In this document: piece by piece, positions 9,184 to 18,162 of the stretch
How the letters are laid out: every line of letters begins with the position of its first letter
Position numbering within the stretch: position 1 is the stretch's first letter
Source of the DNA: Methyloprofundus sp.
GTDB taxonomy: Bacteria > Pseudomonadota > Gammaproteobacteria > Methylococcales > Methylomonadaceae
Length of the DNA stretch: 64,000 nucleotides
Assembly (NCBI GenBank): GCA_016592635.1
Contig: AP023240.1
Location: 2,707,630-2,771,629 of the forward strand
Reading direction: 5' to 3'
Translations under genes and position numbers: made by a program
Notes under the pieces: model-generated
Told to the model about the DNA's origin: nothing
Databases searched by the model: none
Seen by the model: only the letters and a program-made list of their open reading frames with translations

Positions 9184-9381
9184 TCGCCCCTTTGTGAATG
9201 GATAACTACCAGGTATTTTAACGCTACTTTTTTGCTTGCTGAAGATGTAGCAAGGCAAGAAAAAGTTTTTAACCAGAAGGTTGACTGCTTTTCGGAATTT
9301 CATTTTGACGGGGTTTATCATCGAGACGTTAAACCCCAGAATTTTTTAATAGATAAATGCGGTATTGTTGTTTTCGACTGA
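9184..9381 (+). pseudogene. Fragment of a Hanks-type Ser/Thr protein kinase
   Basis: The frame from 9184 to the TGA at 9379-9381 reads as the middle of a eukaryotic-like protein kinase. It contains the catalytic loop HRDVKPQNFLID and then IVVFD, and stops where the DFG motif should continue. There is no start codon with a ribosome binding site, no N-lobe with a P-loop, and no C-lobe, so this is a remnant and not a working kinase. The adjacent RES-protein gene on the other strand ends 18 bases beyond. The kinase was presumably lost during assembly of the island. Confidence 0.7.
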
Positions 9382-9398
9382 TAAATTTTAGTCTTTAT

Positions 9399-10535
9399 TT
9401 ATTCATAACTACCATCTTTTTTTATCATTGTTTTGCTTCTATATTCATATTTTACATTATTAATAACTACTATTTCTGCTTGATTCGCAACTTCATCTAC
9501 GATATTTTTATCAAATAAAACTATGTTCTTTCCAGTGCCTACAGAGCTATTAAATAAAACGCCATCGAACCCTAGCTGTCTAATACAGTCGGAAACCAAC
9601 TGAGTAATAGAGTAAAAGATACGTTCGGACGGAGGAATTGTGCGGTTAAGAAATACGCCTAATGTATTCAATGGTTTGTATTGGTCTAATTTTTCATCTG
9701 TAAAATAAAAATCGAGAAACTTACTGTCAGAAAGGTCGAATGCCCGAGCCTCCCTAGTTAAATAAAACTTTCCTAGCGAAACTATATCTCCAGGATGCGG
9801 CCTAACTTCTGAAATTGCCGTATATTTATCTGTTGCACAATATAAGAAAGATACTCCAGGACGATTTACTCGTCCATTACTCGCCAAGTTCGGAGGCGGA
9901 GCGCCGATATCATGGCTAATGTATGGCGCATAGTGATATTCGGCTTCAATCCCGAATTCATAATTTTTCTTTTTATCTTTATATCCAATTCTAGCCCTAT
10001 AAAGCGGATCAGTTGTCTGTAACTCACACAAGGCAATGTCAGCGTATTTTTTGAGTATATCTTTAACTTCATTTTCAAGAAGAAAATAATTTTCATTTTT
10101 AAGGCGCTTAGAAATTTGAAGTAACTTTTCATCAAGGTCAGTTTTAATCGACTTTAATGGCATATTTTGATCTCCATTTGAATATCCAGAAAAAATGCTA
10201 ACTCCTTTGTTATAATCTTCGTACACCTCACCTTCTGTAATACTTAAAACGAAATCTTCGTATTTTTCATCCGATAAATTGCCTTGATCGAAAAAAATAT
10301 TTTCGTCGCCATAGAAGAGACCCTCATAACTGTCGCCGCCTAAATGGTGATTATAATCCCATTCTGAATAATGCAATCTAACGAGCGCTTTTGTTAATTG
10401 GAAAAATTCGTTACACTCCGAATCGATCGATTGACTATAGGAGTGGCAAAGTGAGCACTCACCATTATCTCCATCACTAAGCACAAGCTTTTTTAGGTGT
10501 GGTTCTTTGACGCAAGTAATACATATTCTGGGCAT
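9399..10535 (-). CDS. RES-domain protein (putative NAD+ phosphorylase toxin) with zinc-ribbon and HEPN/RES-type N-terminal region
   Basis: A 378-residue protein starting at ATG 10535 behind AAGGA. The N-terminus has a zinc ribbon (C5-x2-C8 and C27-x2-C30). Residues about 40-170 are helical and resemble the N-terminal domains found on HEPN/RES proteins. The C-terminal 200 residues match the RES domain: LYRARIG, then GRVNRPGVSFLYCATDKYTA and ISEVRPHPG. The Arg, Glu and Ser residues that name the family are present. Characterised RES toxins, such as those of Xre-RES toxin-antitoxin pairs, break down NAD+. No Xre-type antitoxin is seen next to it, so it may be an infection-triggered defence effector controlled by its own N-terminal domain (inference). 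Confidence 0.78.
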   Translation of the reverse strand: MPRICITCVKEPHLKKLVLSDGDNGECSLCHSYSQSIDSECNEFFQLTKALVRLHYSEWDYNHHLGGDSYEGLFYGDENIFFDQGNLSDEKYEDFVLSITEGEVYEDYNKGVSIFSGYSNGDQNMPLKSIKTDLDEKLLQISKRLKNENYFLLENEVKDILKKYADIALCELQTTDPLYRARIGYKDKKKNYEFGIEAEYHYAPYISHDIGAPPPNLASNGRVNRPGVSFLYCATDKYTAISEVRPHPGDIVSLGKFYLTREARAFDLSDSKFLDFYFTDEKLDQYKPLNTLGVFLNRTIPPSERIFYSITQLVSDCIRQLGFDGVLFNSSVGTGKNIVLFDKNIVDEVANQAEIVVINNVKYEYRSKTMIKKDGSYE

Positions 10536-10854
10536 ATATTGTCCTTAATTTAATGTCGCTAAAATCAACAAATCAAGTTTCAGCATGAATGTTCTATTTC
10601 TTATTTAGCTGCTTTATTAATGAGTAATATTAGCATTATTTATAAGTTCCATTAATAGTGTATGGTGCTTGATAAGCTAGAATTTTTTTTATGATGGTGT
10701 TTGTGTTAAATAAACATCTGTATTTTTAACACTCCTATAAACACAGCTAATTACTATTAACAAAACCTGATTTATAGTTAATAATGTTAAAAAAGGCTGT
10801 TAAAAACACACCTCATGCTATAGTTAATAAAACCCATGTTAAAAAAGTAAACAC
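10536..10854. promoter_or_regulatory. Divergent promoter region with direct repeats, candidate serine-recombinase sites
   Basis: This 319-base AT-rich gap separates the divergent RES and serine recombinase genes and has no gene of its own. TATAGTTAATA occurs at 10773-10783 and 10819-10829. ATGTTAAAAAA occurs at 10784-10794 and 10836-10846. The block immediately upstream of the recombinase start is thus duplicated at about 46-52 bases. Res-type or operator sites for serine resolvases usually lie just there, so these are candidate binding sites for the adjacent recombinase (inference). Confidence 0.5.
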
Positions 10855-11409
10855 ATGAAAATAGGTTACGCTCGGGTCTCAACATCGTCTCAAGATACAT
10901 CGCTACAAATAGACGCGCTGAAGGCAGCTGGTTGTGAAACAATTTATGAAGAAAAAGCTTCTGGGAGCCGGAAAGACAGACCTGAACTTGAACAATGTTT
11001 AAAGTCTTTAAGGAAAGCTGATACGCTGGTTGTCTGGAAACTAGACAGGCTAGGAAGATCATTACAACACTTACTTGAAGTTATAAATGACCTTGAAAAT
11101 AAAGGAATCGGTTTCACTTCATTAACTGAATCAATAGACACGACTACAAGCACAGGCAAACTTGTTTTTAATATATTTGGTTCACTTGCAGAATTCGAAC
11201 GCTCATTAATTCAAGATAGAGTAAACGCCGGCCTAGAGGCGGCTAGAAAAAAAGGAAGAATTGGAGGAAGGCCCTCAGCTCTTAATGAAAAACAAAAGGA
11301 AATGGCAATAACTATGTTCAACGGCGGTGCATTGAAATCTGATATAGCAAAAAACTTTAATGTCTCACGCCAAACTATTTATACCGTCTTAAAGGGTATA
11401 GAAAAATAA
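10855..11409 (+). CDS. Serine recombinase (resolvase/invertase family)
   Basis: A 184-residue protein of the Tn3-resolvase/Pin-invertase size class. The catalytic domain begins with IGYARVST, with Arg7 and the nucleophile Ser9. It continues with KLDRLGRS and the AEFERSLIQDR helix, followed by the GRIGGRPSA hinge. A C-terminal helix-turn-helix (SDIAKNFNVSRQTIYTVLK) binds DNA. It would cut and rejoin DNA at paired sites, probably the repeats just upstream. The gene is complete and lies 30 bases before the start of mod. It could resolve co-integrates or invert a segment within the island. Confidence 0.93.
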   Translation: MKIGYARVSTSSQDTSLQIDALKAAGCETIYEEKASGSRKDRPELEQCLKSLRKADTLVVWKLDRLGRSLQHLLEVINDLENKGIGFTSLTESIDTTTSTGKLVFNIFGSLAEFERSLIQDRVNAGLEAARKKGRIGGRPSALNEKQKEMAITMFNGGALKSDIAKNFNVSRQTIYTVLKGIEK

Positions 11410-11439
11410 ATATATAAATTTAGGGAGTAATTATTAGAT

Positions 11440-11610
11440 ATGCCAACAATTACATGGGTCGGGAAAGACAAAGTTGTAAATCATCATTTAGATGTTCCTT
11501 TTCGGGTTTTGGAGCATAAAAATAGTTTTCAAGCGATTGATTCTTCGCCAATCAATAGTATAGATAATAAAATTATTCACGGGGATAATTTAGAAGCTTT
11601 AAAAAGGTAA
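11440..11610 (+). pseudogene. mod: 5' fragment of type III restriction-modification methyltransferase gene (mod), cut by IS66-family element
   Basis: ATG 11440 lies 13 bases after GGGAG and opens a frame of 56 codons. The encoded start MPTITWVGKDKVVNHHLDVP and the end KIIHGDNLEALK are typical of the N-terminus of type III Mod proteins. The frame stops at the TAA at 11608-11610, which belongs to the inserted element. The last native codons are the TTA AAA AG of the 8-bp target site at 11599-11606. If the element and one target copy are removed, the frame runs on into the 13273-14805 part without a shift. Confidence 0.85.
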
Positions 11611-13280
11611 TTATTCAGAGACCTTAATACTAGGCAATGCTGGAACCGCACTACCTGTCCGTTGACTAGCTATGACAGCTGCCAAATAAACCCAGGGCGA
11701 TTGGTTTCTTTTTCGACACGTTTCAATGACACTGATTAAAATGGCAAATACGCGAGAGCCTTCTTCTGTCCGCGTACCATAGCAAATGCCCCGCAAGATG
11801 ACCCAATGCCGCAAAGCCCGTTCAGCTTCATTATTCGTTAATGGGTATTGAGGGTAATCCAATACGCGAAAAATAGCCTCCCAATCATTGAGCATTTCCG
11901 TGGCCAGTGCAGCCGATTTTTTGTGAGTATGCGATTGCATTTGTACGCATAGTTGCTGATAGACCAGTAGCTGTAATTGGTAGGTCTTTGATAGTGGTTC
12001 GTCCGGGTGCTGATTTCTTGCATCTCGTACTGAAGTGATTAACATACCTAATAAATCAAGTGTTTGCCTACCAAAGAGTTGCGCTTCTTTATCAAGGCTT
12101 TCTTTCAGCCCCTCTGCTTTTCGTAGCAAATGCGCCCAACAGCGCATACGGTTCGGGTATCGTCGGTAGACCTGATAACCATCACTCATTAGCCAGCCGA
12201 CATAGTCTTCACCCAATATATTCTCAATGAGTTCGGCACTGCGAGAGGCAATCCAATAGGCAGTTACGCTGTCGGTGGTAAAGACCCATAACCATAGAAA
12301 TGTCGTGAGCTCCATCCAAGACGTTTCATCTACGTGCAGCAATTCGCTATTGACGATTTCTTGTACGAGCTCCTCTTCAATCGGCATCGCGGCAGCGCCA
12401 CTTTCATGAAGCGTATTATTAATCGTCCCGATACTGAGTCGTATCCCTAGCCAATCGTGCAAAAATTCCTGTACCCGCTCACGTGATAAGCGCATGCGAT
12501 AGCTAAGGCAGACAATCAAGGATGCGAGACCAGGGCCAACAAGTCGCCATTCACTGCAACTGATCTCAGGCAGTGACTCATGGCTTGATCGATGAACTTC
12601 TTTGCGCGTGATGTGATGACAGGAGCACGTTGTTTCATATAGGACATGCTTGGTATTTGTCAGGTATATACCAGGATGCAGAGTATCTGCCCATTCAATA
12701 TCAAGGGTTTCAAAGGCGGTATAGGCTATTGCCGAATCTGTCTTTAATGGCTGACTGCAACAGGCACAAAACTGAGGATAGTGGTGTTGATAGTCCGTAA
12801 TTACAATTTTTTGTTGGCGCCCGAAACCTTGCGCTCCCGGCTGCTTCCCGGGCTTTCGTAAGGGGTTTTCCGAGTCCTGCTTTTGAGGCTCTGGCGAGGG
12901 ACTTTTTACTTTATCCTCAAGCTTTTTACCAGGGCTTTCTGTTTCTTCTTCAGGTTCGACCAGCTCTTCGTTACTTTTTTGATCGTTGGCATATTTATCC
13001 CAAGGAGCATCGCTACTGGGTGGACGAGAGCTATTTCGTGAGCTTTGGCTTAAACATTCGCGAGCTTCTTTTAAATCATTGAGCAACTTTATCGACAAGC
13101 GACGCAATTCCTCTTCGGATAAATTTAGAAGCTCTTCTTCATTAAGCTGGCTTAAGTCATGGCAGGTGAGTTGCATGGTATGAATGTTACTGTTTGTTCT
13201 TCGATTTGTACAACTTTATTAGTAGGTTTGGCAACTTTTTTTAAATAATTATTAAGGGGTATGAATATTTACTTAAAAAG
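11599..13280. mobile_element. Single-ORF IS66-family insertion sequence (11607-13272) with 8-bp target duplication
   Basis: The element is 1,666 bp long, from 11607 to 13272. Its ends are imperfect inverted repeats that start GTAA, as is typical of IS66: GTAATTATTCAGAGACC on the left and GTAAATATTCATACCCC on the right, with 19 of the first 23 positions equal. It is flanked by the exact 8-bp direct repeat TTAAAAAG at 11599-11606 and 13273-13280. It carries only the large tnpC-type transposase gene; the accessory tnpA and tnpB of classical IS66 are absent. This resembles the ISBst12-type subgroup. The perfect duplication points to a recent insertion. Confidence 0.92.
11611..13176 (-). CDS. tnpC: IS66-family transposase (TnpC type)
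   Basis: A full-length 521-residue transposase. It has an N-terminal leucine-rich coiled coil (residues 10-45), the RNSSRPPSSD motif, and a zinc finger (CACC ... CSCHH). Next comes the DDE_Tnp_IS66 catalytic domain, with the first Asp in LLHVDETSW, the second in WLMSDGYQVY, and the Glu in TNNEAERALRHW. A C-terminal helix-rich tail follows. The stop codon sits within the left inverted repeat. The frame is intact, so the element may still be mobile. Confidence 0.95.
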   Translation of the reverse strand: MQLTCHDLSQLNEEELLNLSEEELRRLSIKLLNDLKEARECLSQSSRNSSRPPSSDAPWDKYANDQKSNEELVEPEEETESPGKKLEDKVKSPSPEPQKQDSENPLRKPGKQPGAQGFGRQQKIVITDYQHHYPQFCACCSQPLKTDSAIAYTAFETLDIEWADTLHPGIYLTNTKHVLYETTCSCHHITRKEVHRSSHESLPEISCSEWRLVGPGLASLIVCLSYRMRLSRERVQEFLHDWLGIRLSIGTINNTLHESGAAAMPIEEELVQEIVNSELLHVDETSWMELTTFLWLWVFTTDSVTAYWIASRSAELIENILGEDYVGWLMSDGYQVYRRYPNRMRCWAHLLRKAEGLKESLDKEAQLFGRQTLDLLGMLITSVRDARNQHPDEPLSKTYQLQLLVYQQLCVQMQSHTHKKSAALATEMLNDWEAIFRVLDYPQYPLTNNEAERALRHWVILRGICYGTRTEEGSRVFAILISVIETCRKRNQSPWVYLAAVIASQRTGSAVPALPSIKVSE

Positions 13281-14805
13281 CCTAATGCCTGAGTTTGAAG
13301 GTAAGATTGGTTGTATATGTTGTGATCCGCCTTATAACACTGGTAAGGAGGGATGGATTTATAATGATGCTGTGAATGATCCTAAGATTAAAAAATGGCT
13401 TGGGCAAGTTGTAGGTAAGGAAAATGAGGACTTATCAAGACATGACAAGTGGTTGTGTATGATGTATCCGAGATTAAAATTACTGCATCGTCTTTTGGCA
13501 AAAGATGGGGTTATTTTTGTTAATATCGATAGGAATGAATTTTCTAGTTTAAAACAAGTTTTGGACGAAATTTTTGGATCCTCAAATTGGGTGGGAGAGA
13601 TCGTTTGGCGAAATGTAACAGATAATAATCCGACAAATATAAGCCTTGAGCATGAATATATACTTTGTTATGCAAAGAATAAACATGAGTTGATTCCAAT
13701 TTGGAAATCAATGCATTTGGATGTAAAGAATAAACTTATTGAGCTAGGAGATAGTTTAAATAAAAAATACGATAATGTAGAAGAGTTGCAGGCAGCTTAT
13801 AGTGTCTGGTTTAAACAGCATAAGAAAGAATTGTCTCCTCTTGATAGATATAAGTTTATTGATGAAGGTGGGGTATATACAGGTAGTCAGAGTGTGCATA
13901 ATCCTGGAAAAGAAGGTTATCGTTATGATATCATTCATCCTGATACCAACTTGCCATGTAAAGAGCCTTTAATGGGATACCGCTTTCCTGAGGAAACAAT
14001 GAATAGGCTTCTTGCTGATGATAAGGTTCTTTTTGGTAAAGATGAGACTAAAATAATAGAGCTTAAGTTATATGCTAAAGATTATAAGGCTAAATTAGCA
14101 TCACTAATTGAGCTTGATGGGAGAACAGGAACAAATGAAGTTAAATCTATTTTTCCCGAAATAAAAAAACCTTTTAATTACCCAAAGCCATCAGCATTAA
14201 TTGAAGATCTTTTAGGATTTGCAACAAGACCTAATGATATTATTCTTGATTCATTTGCTGGGTCTGGAACTACTGGACATGCTGTCTTAAAGTTAAATGA
14301 ACAAGATAATGGTAACCGTCGTTTCATTTTGATTGAAATGATGGAATACGCTAAAAGCATAACGTCAGAACGTATTAACCGTGTTATCTCTGGGTATGGT
14401 GATGGAGTTAAAAAAGTAGACGGACTTGGTGGAGGATTTGATTACTATACTGTTGGTGACCCTATATTTAATGGTAATGAAACTCTTAATGAAAATGTGG
14501 GTATAGCTGCTATTAGAAACTATATATCTCATAGTGAAGGTATTGATACTGAATTTAGAACGGCTCAAGACAACTCCTTTACGCCATACTTAATAGGTTT
14601 AGATGCGGATACTGCTTGGGTTTTTTATTATGATGAAAAATCTATAACTTGTTTAGATATGGATTTTCTTGGTTTGTTGAAATTTGGGGGAAATAAACCG
14701 GGAACTGCAATTATCTATGCTGACAAGTGTTTGCTAAATAAACATTTTATGAAAAAACACGGAATTATTTTTAAAAAGATACCTCGCGATATTACGCGTT
14801 TTTAA
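13261..14805 (+). pseudogene. mod: 3' part of type III restriction-modification methyltransferase gene (mod), possibly re-initiated
   Basis: The sequence from 13273 encodes about 510 residues of a beta-class N6-adenine methyltransferase of a type III system. Motif IV, DPPYNTG, is at about residue 22 of this frame, and the AdoMet-binding motif I, DSFAGSGTTGHAV, is near residue 331. A target recognition region lies between them. Both catalytic motifs are therefore on this side of the insertion; only the first 53 residues are lost. An ATG at 13261, inside the right end of the IS, is in frame. AAGGGG precedes it, but only one base away, which is too close for good initiation. The methyltransferase is probably reduced or inactive. 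The Res gene follows 12 bases after the stop. Confidence 0.88.
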
Positions 14806-14817
14806 GGAATATTCAAT

Positions 14818-17505
14818 ATGGAATTGAAAGATTATCAAGAACGCGTTATAGATAGCCTGGATAACTATTTAACTGAATTATCAAATGATTATGATTTAAG
14901 GAAATCCTTTAAGTCCTATTGGGATCTTAAAGGTGTGACAGGTATGGAGGAATATAAAAACAATGTTCCTGGTGTACCTCATGTGTGCGCCAAAGTACCA
15001 ACCGCTGGTGGTAAAACTTTTATAGCTGTGAATGCCATTAAAACCATTTTTGACGCGCTTTTGGTTAATAATCCTGGACGTAGTAAGTTGGTTGTTTGGC
15101 TTGTTCCTTCTTTAACTATTTTGGATCAAACCGTTCGTAATTTAGACAATTCTGAGCACCCTTATAGAAAAAAACTGAATCAGCTTTTTAGCAATCGAGT
15201 TTCGGTTTATGAAAAGCGTGATTTGTTAATGGGCGCCGGGTTCTCAGTCAATACAGTAAGTGAGCAGCTTTCTATAGTGGTTATGAGTTTTGATAGCCTT
15301 CGGTCCAGAAACAAAGAAGATAGAAAGATTTTTCAAGATAACGGTTATTTAGCTTCATTTGCTACTGGCAAAGATGACGCAGAATACCTCTTGCCAGATT
15401 ATGATAGGTCATCTTTAATTAATGTGATCCGTGGATTAAGGCCCGTTGTTATTGTTGATGAGAGTCATAATGCGGAATCAGACTTGTCCGTAGAAATGCT
15501 TTCTAATCTTAATCCGGATTTTATTTTTGATCTAACTGCAACACCTAGGAATAATAGTAATATTATTAGTTATGTTGATGCTATGGCACTTAAAAAACAG
15601 CATATGGTTAAGTTGCCTGTGATTGTCGCTAATCAGCCAAGTCGTAATGAAGCAATAGAAAGTGCTTTGATTTTGCGGCGTCAATTGGAAGGTATAGCTG
15701 TTAAGGAAGAAAAGAATGGTGGTAAATACATTCGTCCTATTGTGTTATTTCAAGCTCAACCTAAGTCTGATGAGGATAATACAACTTTTGAAAAAATCAA
15801 AGAGCAATTGATTAAATCTGGTATACCAGAAGAACAAATTAAAATTAAAACAGCGACTATTAATGAGATTAAAGATGTTGATTTAATGAGTCGTGATTGT
15901 CCCGTGCGATACATCATTACTGTTAATGCGTTAAAGGAAGGGTGGGATTGTCCATTCGCTTATATTTTAACATCTCTTGCTAATAAATCGTCGGCTGTAG
16001 ATGTGGAACAGATTTTAGGGCGTATTCTTCGTATGCCACATGTGCAGGAGCACGGGGATGATCTACTGAATACTAGTTATGTATTTACGTCATCTAGTTT
16101 GTTTAGAGAAACATTGGATAATATTGTAAAGGGCCTTAATCGAGCTGGCTTTTCAGATAAGGATTATCGTGATATCACATCAATAATAGAAGATGATATT
16201 GAAAAAACACCTGAAACAGATGACCTATTTGATTTAAATAATAGCGATAATTTGCAAGTTGAGACAATAGCTGAACTGGAAGAAGATAATTCTTCTATAG
16301 ATGATAGCTCTGAAAATGATGATTTTTCAAACATTGCTATTAGCGTAGATACGAATACCGTGGAAGAATCAGATGCTATAGATGAAAACAAACAATTATC
16401 ACAAAGTGAGTTAAATGTTCAATCTGTAAGGCAAGAAGCTATTAATCAAAACAAGGCTTACGAAGAAAAAGGAGCCGAAAAAAGTGATATTGATATTACA
16501 TCTGATATTGAAGGGAAAATGAATAAACATAAAATAAAGGATATTTTCAGAGAGGATGCACTGAGTCTTAAGTTCCCACAATTTTTTATTCAAGTTGAGT
16601 CTCAAGGGTGGATTGAAGATGATGTTGTTCAGTTGTTTGAAAAAGAGTTTTTGTTAAAGGAATTTAACTTAGTTCAGGCTGATTCGTCTATTAGTTTTGA
16701 TGATGTGGAAGCTGAAATGTATAGGGTGGATCTAGAAGAAGTTGGTAAGGAGGATTACCAAGCATTGCCGTTCAAAATAGACCCTAATGAGCGAAAAAAA
16801 TATAATATTATTATTTTAAAAGGGGATAGGTCTAGTCAAGTAATGAATGTGGTTAGTAGACTGACCCAATTGATTGGTAATATGTACCCTATTACTGAGC
16901 CGGAAATAAAAGGTTATATTGGGCGAATTGTTGAGTCATTTACGGAAGACCAAATACATGACTGTCTTGAGCAGGATGTTTCTTATGTTAGAAAAATAAA
17001 GCAAAAAATAACAGGGTTGACAAATATTCACGGGGAAAAGACATTCACTGATTATTTGGATATAGATAAGGTTTTAATTAACCCTGGCTTTATGTTTCCG
17101 GAAATTATTACACCGTCATCTAATGCTACAGCCTTACCAAAAAGCCTTTACCTTACTGAGGCATCTATGGGAGGGTTTGAGACAAAAGTAATTAATGATA
17201 TTGCTAACCTTGAAAGTGTTAAATGGTGGCATCGTAATCTTTCTAGGGGAAAGGGGTTTAGGATTAATGGTTTTTTGAATCATTACCCAGATTTTATTGT
17301 AAAAACTAAAAAAGGAAACGTTGTTATTATCGAAACAAAGGGAGATGATCGTGACAACTCAGATTCAGAGTTAAAGATTAAGCTTGGAAAGTTGTGGGAA
17401 TCTAAAGCTGGGGCTGGTTTTAAATATATGATGATATTTAATGACAACCCTATTCCTGATGCCGAGCGCTTAGATGACGCAATTAAAAAGTTAGGGAAGA
17501 TGTGA
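14818..17505 (+). CDS. res: Type III restriction enzyme, helicase-nuclease (Res) subunit
   Basis: An 895-residue protein starting at ATG 14818, nine bases after AAGGA. It is a superfamily 2 helicase-translocase with Walker A PTAGGKT (61-67), Walker B VDESH (213-217) and motif III LTATPR. A second RecA domain contains NALKEGWDCPF and QILGRILRMP. Residues about 455-530 are a highly acidic, low-complexity linker. The C-terminal nuclease is of PD-(D/E)xK type with D825, E839 and K841 (PDFIVK ... IIETKGD). With Mod it would cut DNA 25-27 bp from unmethylated sites. The frame is whole, although mod is broken; since Res subunits need Mod for target recognition, it should be silent unless a truncated Mod is made. 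Confidence 0.95.
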   Translation: MELKDYQERVIDSLDNYLTELSNDYDLRKSFKSYWDLKGVTGMEEYKNNVPGVPHVCAKVPTAGGKTFIAVNAIKTIFDALLVNNPGRSKLVVWLVPSLTILDQTVRNLDNSEHPYRKKLNQLFSNRVSVYEKRDLLMGAGFSVNTVSEQLSIVVMSFDSLRSRNKEDRKIFQDNGYLASFATGKDDAEYLLPDYDRSSLINVIRGLRPVVIVDESHNAESDLSVEMLSNLNPDFIFDLTATPRNNSNIISYVDAMALKKQHMVKLPVIVANQPSRNEAIESALILRRQLEGIAVKEEKNGGKYIRPIVLFQAQPKSDEDNTTFEKIKEQLIKSGIPEEQIKIKTATINEIKDVDLMSRDCPVRYIITVNALKEGWDCPFAYILTSLANKSSAVDVEQILGRILRMPHVQEHGDDLLNTSYVFTSSSLFRETLDNIVKGLNRAGFSDKDYRDITSIIEDDIEKTPETDDLFDLNNSDNLQVETIAELEEDNSSIDDSSENDDFSNIAISVDTNTVEESDAIDENKQLSQSELNVQSVRQEAINQNKAYEEKGAEKSDIDITSDIEGKMNKHKIKDIFREDALSLKFPQFFIQVESQGWIEDDVVQLFEKEFLLKEFNLVQADSSISFDDVEAEMYRVDLEEVGKEDYQALPFKIDPNERKKYNIIILKGDRSSQVMNVVSRLTQLIGNMYPITEPEIKGYIGRIVESFTEDQIHDCLEQDVSYVRKIKQKITGLTNIHGEKTFTDYLDIDKVLINPGFMFPEIITPSSNATALPKSLYLTEASMGGFETKVINDIANLESVKWWHRNLSRGKGFRINGFLNHYPDFIVKTKKGNVVIIETKGDDRDNSDSELKIKLGKLWESKAGAGFKYMMIFNDNPIPDAERLDDAIKKLGKM

Positions 17506-17547
17506 TAAGCGGGATACATTACAGGATGATAGAAACGGCGAAAGCAT

Positions 17548-17594
17548 AAGACAGAGCGGTGAATATCTTAAGTAGGTACTCACCGTTCTGTCTT
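17548..17594. terminator. Strong hairpin between convergent res and recombinase operons
   Basis: Arms 17548-17562 and 17580-17594 pair over 15 positions (AAGACAGAGCGGTGA with TCACCGTTCTGTCTT), with a single G-T wobble, around a 17-base loop. It lies between the ends of two convergent genes and is probably a bidirectional transcription barrier, although no T tract follows on either strand. Confidence 0.5.
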
Positions 17595-17688
17595 GTAATA
17601 TTGAAAAACCTGAAATTTCTGAACAAGACAAGTACATGCTTTATTGATCGCTTACGGTTGAAGTGTAGCTTTCAATAAAAAAGGGGTA

Positions 17689-18162
17689 TTATTTTTTCTT
17701 TCCTCGAAGATCAGCTAAAACTGGGTCGTTCATATCAATGACATTTTTCGTGATTTTCTTTTCATTAGCCTTGATAAGTGGTGATCTTTCATTAAATTGC
17801 TCAGGGTCAATATTATTTCTCCGCGCAACCATTGATGCGTAGGCAAGCCGCTCTCGCTCTCTGTCACGCTCATCTTCCAGATCTTTGATTCTAGCCTTTA
17901 ATCGCTCAATTTCTTGATCTTTTAGGCTTTGTTTGGAACGCTCCAAAGAGTATTCGATGTTTTTCGTTTTGTATTGTTTAACCAGCTTTTGAATACGTTG
18001 AAATTCAAATTTAAACTCTTCATTACGCCATAGAGTCGGTTTACTTGCTTTAACATTATCTATAAAGTATTGCCAGTTGAACTCTTTTGGACTTATAAGC
18101 TTTCTCTCAAATTTGCTGAGTAAATCAAATGCAGTTTTCCATTGTTCTTTAGTGGTGGCCAT
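17689..18162 (-). CDS. Small coiled-coil protein of the recombinase operon (TnpC-like position)
   Basis: A 157-residue, Lys/Glu/Arg-rich basic protein. Residues about 85-115 form a clear coiled coil (KDQEIERLKARIKDLEDERD). The gene starts at 18162 and shares one base with the stop of the 894-residue recombinase gene (TAATG), so it is translated with it. In Tn554 the third transposition gene, tnpC, encodes a small DNA-binding helper of similar size and position. By analogy this may stabilise the recombination complex. I see no catalytic motif and recognise no family with certainty. Confidence 0.7.
   Translation of the reverse strand: MATTKEQWKTAFDLLSKFERKLISPKEFNWQYFIDNVKASKPTLWRNEEFKFEFQRIQKLVKQYKTKNIEYSLERSKQSLKDQEIERLKARIKDLEDERDRERERLAYASMVARRNNIDPEQFNERSPLIKANEKKITKNVIDMNDPVLADLRGKKK

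Noticed and set aside
9130..9321. 63-codon minus-strand frame next to the RES gene
   Set aside because: It lacks a ribosome binding site and lies opposite the recognisable kinase fragment, which explains the coding signal.
10787..11062. 91-codon minus-strand frame
   Set aside because: It is the complement of the serine recombinase start and has no features of its own.
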